This document shows, piece by piece, positions 59,147-64,000 of a stretch of 64,000 nt of DNA. The stretch is from Onishia taeanensis (GTDB lineage: Bacteria; Pseudomonadota; Gammaproteobacteria; Pseudomonadales; Halomonadaceae), in assembly GCF_003268885.1 (NCBI RefSeq), contig NZ_QLSX01000004.1, positions 1-64,000 of the forward strand. Direction: 5' to 3'. The stretch's first letter is position 1; the number at the start of each line of letters is the position of its first letter. The notes under the pieces are model-generated. The model worked only from the letters and a program-made list of their open reading frames with translations. It was not told where the DNA came from and made no database searches. The translations under genes and the position numbers were made by a program.

Positions 59147-59276
59147 TTTCTGACATCGGCCAAGGGCTCTTGGGCGTCAGCCATCATCTTCGTGGGCACG
59201 CTCAGGACTTATCGCTGACCTACCCTTCCTCTGACTGACCCTTACTTACCCTTCTCGGCCTTATCCTTCCTCGGCC

Positions 59277-61124
59277 TTATTCATCGCTGCCGTCATCAGC
59301 GGGCACCTGCCCCAGCACTTCAGGGATGGTTTGGCACACGTAACGCCCCGGCGCCGGCTCGATGATCGACAGCTCGCCCTCGCCTGGCTGTCTTGCCGGC
59401 ACCATCTTCACGGTATCCGCATAGCCGTTGTCGGTCATCCAGGCCTGCCAGTGCGGCCACCAGGAGCCCTCATTGAAGGTCGCACCCTCGAACCAGGCGT
59501 CCGGGTCGACTGGCAGTTCTGCGTTGGTCCAGAAACCGTACTTGTTCTTGTGCGGTGGGTTGACGATCCCGGCGATGTGCCCTGAGCCACCGAGCACGAA
59601 GGTAACCGGCCCCTTGGGAAGCTGGGTGCCGCCATAGGTGCTGTTCCACTTGGCGATATGGTCTTCACGAGTGGACACGAAGTAGCTAGGCGTGGAGATC
59701 TTGCGCAGGTCGATCTTGACCCCGTCCAGTTCGATGCCGCCGGGCTCGATCAGTCGATTTTCCAGATACATGTTACGCAGGTACCAGCCATGAGTACCGG
59801 CCGGCAGGTTGGTGCCGTCAGTGTTCCAGTACAGCAGATCGAAGGCCGCCGGCTTCTCGCCTTTCAGGTAGTTGCTGATATAGAACGACCAGAACAGATC
59901 GTTTTCGCGCAGCAGATTAAACGAGAAGGCCATCACCCGGCCATCCAGATAGCCATCGGCTTCCAACTGACGCTCGATGCCCTGCAGCACTGGCTCGTTG
60001 AGGAAGACACCGATCTCGCCGGGATCGCTGAAGTCCTGCAGCGTGGCCATATAGGTCACCGAGCGCACCTTACGCCCGCGACGTGTGCTGGTCAGGTAGG
60101 CCACCGTCGAGGCGGTCAGGGTGCCCCCGATGCAGTAACTCAGAAGATTTACCGACTTCTCACCGCACGCCTGCTCAATGGCACTCATGGCCTCGATGGG
60201 GCCCAGCTGCATGTAGTCGGCCCAGGTTAGATCACGCTGCTCGGGCCCCGGATTGCGCCAGGAAATCAGGAAGACGGTATGCCCCTGATCGACCAGCCAC
60301 TTGACCAGAGAATTGTCCTGGCGCAGGTCGAGTATGTAGTACTTGTTGATCCAGGGCGGCACCATCAGCAGCGGCGTCTTGAACGTCTGCTCGGTGGTCG
60401 GCGCATACTGAATCAGCTGCATCAACTCGTTCTCAAAGACCACCGAGCCCGGTGTCACGGCCACATTCTCGCCGATGGTGAAGGCACTGCGATCGGTCAT
60501 CTTGACGTTGATGCCTTCCGCCGAGTTGGCCAGATCCTCGCGAAGCTGTGCCAGCCCCTCGATAAGGTTCTGGCCCTTGGTCTCCATGGTCAGGCGCATC
60601 ACCTCCGGGTTGGTAGAGGCAAAGTTCGACGGCGAGATGGCGCTCACGTACTGGCGAGCGTAGAACTCCAGGTTGCGCTTCTGGTCCGGCGGCATATTGT
60701 CGAGATTGCCGACCATGTCCTCGACCAGCCTCGAGAACAGCAGGTACTGCTCCAGCAGTCCTCGATAGAAGGGTTCGTGGCGCCAGGCCTCGTCCTTGAA
60801 GCGACGATCATGGCGGGCAGGCTCGATCAAGAGCTCAGTTTCTTCGCCGCTCAGGTCACGCAGGCCCTGCTGCCAGAGCTGCATCTGATCCTGAGCGAGC
60901 TGCATTTGCGTATTAATGAGCGTCTCGGGGTCGCTGACCAGGGCCTCGACGCCGGCACGAAAGCTCTCGCGCATGTCATCATAAATGGTCTTGCCGGCTT
61001 CACCGGGCAACATCCGCGCCAACATATCCTGCATCAGCACCTGATATTCCTGCCCCATCACTTCCAGCTGTTCGGTCCATTCCTGAAGTTCGGACGCCGA
61101 CGGCGTATGAAAACCTGACTGCAT
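59277..61124 (-). CDS. phaC: Class I polyhydroxyalkanoate synthase
   Basis: PhaC polymerises (R)-3-hydroxyacyl-CoA into PHA granules. The 615-residue protein has an N-terminal PhaC_N domain and an alpha/beta-hydrolase core. The catalytic Cys331 lies in SYCIGGTL, with Asp488 in TREDHIAKW and His516 in GGSGHIAGI. The lipase-like box has Ser instead of the usual Gly at its first position, as reported for Halomonas synthases. The ATG at 61124 follows AGGAG; the longer frame runs into a 14-bp repeat. Phasin lies upstream on the same strand. Confidence 0.96.
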   Translation of the reverse strand: MQSGFHTPSASELQEWTEQLEVMGQEYQVLMQDMLARMLPGEAGKTIYDDMRESFRAGVEALVSDPETLINTQMQLAQDQMQLWQQGLRDLSGEETELLIEPARHDRRFKDEAWRHEPFYRGLLEQYLLFSRLVEDMVGNLDNMPPDQKRNLEFYARQYVSAISPSNFASTNPEVMRLTMETKGQNLIEGLAQLREDLANSAEGINVKMTDRSAFTIGENVAVTPGSVVFENELMQLIQYAPTTEQTFKTPLLMVPPWINKYYILDLRQDNSLVKWLVDQGHTVFLISWRNPGPEQRDLTWADYMQLGPIEAMSAIEQACGEKSVNLLSYCIGGTLTASTVAYLTSTRRGRKVRSVTYMATLQDFSDPGEIGVFLNEPVLQGIERQLEADGYLDGRVMAFSFNLLRENDLFWSFYISNYLKGEKPAAFDLLYWNTDGTNLPAGTHGWYLRNMYLENRLIEPGGIELDGVKIDLRKISTPSYFVSTREDHIAKWNSTYGGTQLPKGPVTFVLGGSGHIAGIVNPPHKNKYGFWTNAELPVDPDAWFEGATFNEGSWWPHWQAWMTDNGYADTVKMVPARQPGEGELSIIEPAPGRYVCQTIPEVLGQVPADDGSDE

Positions 61125-61141
61125 TGCCCACTCCTGTGATC

Positions 61142-61199
61142 GAAGCCCTGTGCTCAAAGCCCTGTGCTCAAAGCTCTGTGATCAAAGCCCTGTCTGATC
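61142..61199. repeat. 14-bp tandem repeat upstream of phaC
   Basis: Four near-identical 14-bp units (AAAGCCCTGTGCTC type) lie head to tail, 18-75 bases upstream of the phaC ATG, within its likely 5' UTR or promoter. Iterated sites of this kind could bind a regulator such as a PhaR-type protein, or be simple slippage products. Confidence 0.75.
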
Positions 61200-61333
61200 C
61201 CAAACCTACTGGTCAAACCACCTTGCTGCCAGCGCCCCGCTGACGGAGCAGTCGATGGCAGCCATCTTCTCTACCTTACGCGGCTCATGCCTGTATAACA
61301 CAGGCGCCACATGACATACGGTCTATACATATA

Positions 61334-61375
61334 CGCCCATGGCCGGAAAACGCGTGCGTCTTCCGGCCATGGGCG
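61334..61375 (-). terminator. 15-bp hairpin between phaP and phaC
   Basis: CGCCCATGGCCGGAA (61334-61348) and its exact complement (61361-61375) around a 12-base loop, 36 bases after the phasin stop. There is no good T-run, so it may act as terminator, attenuator or mRNA stabiliser that lowers phaC expression relative to phasin. Confidence 0.55.
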
Positions 61376-61410
61376 ATGTGTAACCAGCGGGGGCTGGCCG
61401 CGTGCTCATA

Positions 61411-62028
61411 TCAGGAACTCTTGCTACCGCCGGTATCGCCTGACTTGCTGGCTGCCGAACTCTTGGTGGCACTCGAGGCACTGCGACGGCTGGTCGCGCT
61501 GGAAGACGGCTTGGCAGCGGCCTGAGGCGTGGCCTCAGAGGCCTGTTTCGCCGCTTGTGCCGCCTGCTGAGTGGCCTGTGTCGCCTGCTCGGTGGCCTTC
61601 TCAGCGAACTGCTGAGTGGAAGCGATAGCCTGCTCGGTGGCGGCCGTCATCTGTTCGCTGGCGGACTGGGTCGCAGAGGCAGCCTGTTTGCTGGCGGTCT
61701 CGGAGACCTCGGTCATGACCTTTTCCATCTCGCGCTTGAATTCGAGACTCAGCTCGGTCATGGACTCGGCGTCCTTGAGCAGTTGGGTGGAGAGCTCGTT
61801 CATCATCTCCGCCTGACGAGTGCCGAAGTCGCGCATGGCCTCAGGGTCCTTGGCCTCGGAGGCATCCCGCAGCCGCTCGGTACCCAACTGGCTGTAGCGC
61901 TTCATGGACTCGAGCTGGAACTGGGTCAGCTTCTCCATGTTGTCGAGCATCAGGCCATTTAGCTTGCGCATCGGCGCGAAGAAGCCCTCGGCCTGTTCCG
62001 TGAACTCGGTAAACATCTTGTCCTGCAT
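61411..62028 (-). CDS. phaP: Phasin (PHA granule protein) with basic Ser/Ala tail
   Basis: A 205-residue phasin that coats PHA granules. The N-terminal phasin_2-type domain (about 1-105) is helical and starts MQDKMFTEFTEQAEGFFAPM. Residues 105-165 are an Ala/Gln/Thr-rich coiled coil (AEKATEQATQATQQAAQAAK), and the last 40 residues are Ser/Ala/Lys/Arg-rich, resembling a histone H1-like tail as in PhaF. The ATG at 62028 follows GGAGGGTGATGCC. It lies upstream of phaC on the same strand. Confidence 0.9.
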   Translation of the reverse strand: MQDKMFTEFTEQAEGFFAPMRKLNGLMLDNMEKLTQFQLESMKRYSQLGTERLRDASEAKDPEAMRDFGTRQAEMMNELSTQLLKDAESMTELSLEFKREMEKVMTEVSETASKQAASATQSASEQMTAATEQAIASTQQFAEKATEQATQATQQAAQAAKQASEATPQAAAKPSSSATSRRSASSATKSSAASKSGDTGGSKSS

Positions 62029-62125
62029 GGCATCACCCTCCAAGGGTCATGGATGTGGGCGCGAGCCCTCTTTGCTGCACTGCACAAAGCGTAGTCCCGG
62101 ACGCACGCCTATGCAATAGGTCGCG

Positions 62126-62524
62126 CTACTTGCGGTGCGACCGTGAACTGGCACTGGCCGGTTCATCGGCCGACTTGCTCTTGCCGGTCTTTTCGCCGTC
62201 GTCAGTCTTTTGCGACTTGCTGGATGCAGCCTGAGCCTGACGAAGCATGTCGAGCATCATCTGCTGATAGTTACCGAAGCTGGTCATGCTCTGAGACAGG
62301 TTGTCTTGGAAATTGCCCTTGAGCGAATCCTGGAAAGCCGTCGGCATGAAGGGGGTCTTGAGGAAGGGCTGGAGCAGGCTCATGGGGTCATAGCCCTCGA
62401 CGCCAGCGTCCATCTGCTGCTGGATGCGTGACATCAGCTCGTTATGGAACGCCTCGACATCGGGCAGGCCAAGAGACTGGCGAAATTCGGCAGGCGTGAG
62501 GTCAAATTCGAGGTTAATCTTCAT
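62126..62524 (-). CDS. DUF6489 family protein
   Basis: A 132-residue protein beginning MKINLEFDLTPAEFRQSLGL, typical of DUF6489 proteins, then a mid part with amphipathic helices (FQDSLKGNFQDNLSQSMTSF) and a Lys/Ser-rich tail. No catalytic motif. DUF6489 genes are often near phasin genes in halomonads, so a granule-associated role is plausible. The ATG at 62524 is chosen; one at 62530 is also in frame. No Shine-Dalgarno is evident. Confidence 0.7.
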   Translation of the reverse strand: MKINLEFDLTPAEFRQSLGLPDVEAFHNELMSRIQQQMDAGVEGYDPMSLLQPFLKTPFMPTAFQDSLKGNFQDNLSQSMTSFGNYQQMMLDMLRQAQAASSKSQKTDDGEKTGKSKSADEPASASSRSHRK

Positions 62525-62594
62525 GGGCATAGCCAGACTGAGGTATTTGATCTCAGTCTAGCAGCCAGGGGGCCAACACGCGGCCCCCGTGAAC

Positions 62595-63680
62595 TCAACG
62601 CAGGTGAGGCGTGTCGACGCTGACGTCAAGATTCTGCGCCCGGTGACGCAGCAGGTGATCGATCAGCGTCAGCGCCATCATGGCCTCGGCGATCGGAGTG
62701 GCGCGAATGCCCACACAGGGATCATGGCGACCCTTGGTGACCACTTCCACCGGATTGCCGTGCACATCGATGGAGCGTCCCGGTAGGGTGATACTGGAGG
62801 TCGGCTTGAGGGCCAGATGGGCGATGACCGTCTGGCCCGAGGAAATACCACCCAGCACGCCACCGGCATGGTTTGACAGAAAGCCCTCGGGCGTCATCTC
62901 GTCGCGGTGCTCGCTGCCCCGCTGGGCGACTGCCGCAAAGCCATCACCGATCTCCACGCCCTTGACGGCATTGATGCTCATCAGGCCATGGGCGAGTTCG
63001 GCATCCAGACGGTCAAAAACCGGCTCGCCGAGCCCGGCCGGCACACCCTCAGCCACCACGGTGATCTTGGCGCCCACCGAGTCCTGATCGCGGCGCAGCT
63101 GATCCATGTAGGCCTCGAGTTCCGGCACCCGGTCAGGGTCGGGGCAGAAGAAGGCGTTGTCTTCGACCGCCGCCCAGTCCTTGAACTCCATTGTCAGCGG
63201 ACCGAGCTGGCTCATGTAGCCGCGCACGCTGATGCCCTGAGCCGACAGATAGGCCTTGGCGATGGCGCCGGCCGCCACGCGCATCGCGGTTTCCCGGGCA
63301 CTGGAGCGTCCGCCGCCCCGATAGTCCCGCCGACCATACTTGTGATGATAGGTATAGTCGGCATGGGCCGGGCGAAACTGGTCCTTGATCTTCGAGTAGT
63401 CCTTGGAGCGCTGATCGGTATTCTCGATCATCAGGCCGATGGATGTGCCGGTGGTGACGCCCTCGAAGACGCCTGACAGGATCCGCACCTGGTCCGGCTC
63501 GCGACGCTGCGTGGTGTGCCGCGAGGTGCCGGGGCGGCGACGATCGAGATCGCGCTGCAGATCAGCCTCACTGAGGGGGATACCCGGCGGGCAGCCGTCG
63601 ACGATGGCGCCCAGCGCCGGGCCGTGGCTCTCGCCGAAGGTGGTGACAGTAAACAGCTTGCCGAAGGTATTACCGGACAT
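62595..63680 (-). CDS. aroC: Chorismate synthase
   Basis: AroC makes chorismate from EPSP, using reduced FMN, at the end of the shikimate pathway, feeding TrpE and PabB encoded elsewhere in this window. The 361-residue protein starts [20 protein letters not shown]. It has the three family signatures: [14 protein letters not shown], the Arg-rich [20 protein letters not shown] and the C-terminal [17 protein letters not shown]. Downstream of prmB and in the same direction. Confidence 0.97.
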   Translation of the reverse strand: MSGNTFGKLFTVTTFGESHGPALGAIVDGCPPGIPLSEADLQRDLDRRRPGTSRHTTQRREPDQVRILSGVFEGVTTGTSIGLMIENTDQRSKDYSKIKDQFRPAHADYTYHHKYGRRDYRGGGRSSARETAMRVAAGAIAKAYLSAQGISVRGYMSQLGPLTMEFKDWAAVEDNAFFCPDPDRVPELEAYMDQLRRDQDSVGAKITVVAEGVPAGLGEPVFDRLDAELAHGLMSINAVKGVEIGDGFAAVAQRGSEHRDEMTPEGFLSNHAGGVLGGISSGQTVIAHLALKPTSSITLPGRSIDVHGNPVEVVTKGRHDPCVGIRATPIAEAMMALTLIDHLLRHRAQNLDVSVDTPHLR

Positions 63681-63711
63681 TGACGTTCCTCAGGGCTCTG
63701 GTAGCAGCAGT

Positions 63712-64000
63712 TCAGGCGAAAGATGCCGCGTAGGCATCGAGTTCCTGGGCGGTCAGCACGAAGACGCCCTGCCCCCCGCGCTCGAACTCCAGCCATAGGA
63801 AGGGGACCTCGGGGAAGGCTGCCTCCAGATGGTGATCGGAGTTACCGACCTCGACGATCAGCACGCCGTCATCGCTGAGCAGGCTTCTCGCCTCGCGCAG
63901 GATGCGGCGCACGATGTCCAGGCCATCGTCCCCGGCTCCCAAGGCCAGGGTCGGCTCATGGCCGAATTCAGCCGGCATGGTGGCCAGGTCACGCGCATCC
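63712..64000 (-). CDS. prmB: Ribosomal protein L3 glutamine methyltransferase PrmB (C-terminal part)
   Basis: An open frame of 95 codons plus a stop that runs off the right edge. The visible end matches PrmB/HemK-type methyltransferases: [20 protein letters not shown] is the catalytic-domain region after the NPPY motif (which lies beyond the edge), followed by [14 protein letters not shown] and [14 protein letters not shown] near the C-terminus. PrmB methylates L3 Gln. The prmB-aroC order is common in gammaproteobacteria. Confidence 0.88.
   Translation of the reverse strand, partial: DARDLATMPAEFGHEPTLALGAGDDGLDIVRRILREARSLLSDDGVLIVEVGNSDHHLEAAFPEVPFLWLEFERGGQGVFVLTAQELDAYAASFA

Overview
The window is chromosomal DNA from a high-GC gammaproteobacterium. 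It most resembles Halomonadaceae (Halomonas or a close relative): a class I PHA synthase with a Ser-type lipase box next to a phasin and a DUF6489 gene, a GntR-prpBC-acnD-prpF-prpD cluster, a minimal ethanolamine operon with its own permease, and miaB-phoH-ybeY-corC-lnt. This placement is by recognition of families and gene order, not by a database search.

Layout. 1-375 (minus) is the promoter and leader region of an rRNA operon whose 16S gene lies beyond the left edge: two tandem TTGACA-N16-TAGAAT promoters and a boxA. 657-869 may be a gene remnant. 878-9411 is a 2-methylcitrate cycle operon (minus) headed by a GntR/FCD regulator with paired TTGTCGACAA palindromes. 9.6-13.6 kb holds pabB and sulfur assimilation genes (cysH, cysB) followed by thioredoxin. 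13.7-23.0 kb has an AI-2E family permease, a SIMPL protein, serS, a YdiJ-type FAD/Fe-S dehydrogenase and a CPA1 antiporter. 23.1-28.0 kb is eutB-eutC-permease with a divergent AraC regulator.

28.1-37.6 kb (minus) is the tryptophan region: gph, trpE, then a KaiC-like/GGDEF-EAL gene pair, then trpG-trpD-trpC. Two very short leader peptides with paired Trp codons were found here: MRDVKRWRW before trpE and MNTPDHTHPNQQWWQS before trpG. The second precedes a clear intrinsic terminator and looks like a classical trp attenuator whose leader peptide may be leaderless. Anthranilate synthase subunits are thus split into two transcription units with a putative c-di-GMP/ATPase signalling operon between them.

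37.9-46.3 kb carries a type II NADH dehydrogenase, a fused dihydroxyacetone kinase, an MscS channel, a GIY-YIG protein, rpe, gamma-glutamyltransferase and an MFS transporter. 46.3-50.8 kb is a visibly lower-GC islet inserted at the 3' end of the MFS gene. The last part of that gene, including a 36-bp exact repeat, is duplicated at the far side. The islet encodes a four-repeat COG4705-type membrane protein, a membrane-tethered helical protein, a PepSY protein and an OmpR-type two-component system, probably one envelope-sensing module.

50.9-59.1 kb returns to core genes: a YajG-type lipoprotein, tpm, an SH3 protein, and miaB-phoH-ybeY-corC-lnt. 59.3-64 kb (minus) has phaC, a phasin with an H1-like tail, a DUF6489 gene, aroC and the end of prmB.

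The strongest candidates for something new are the islet's sensing module, the KaiC-like/REC-GAF-GGDEF-EAL pair, and the dual Trp leader peptides. No integrase, transposase, tRNA gene or CRISPR array was seen.
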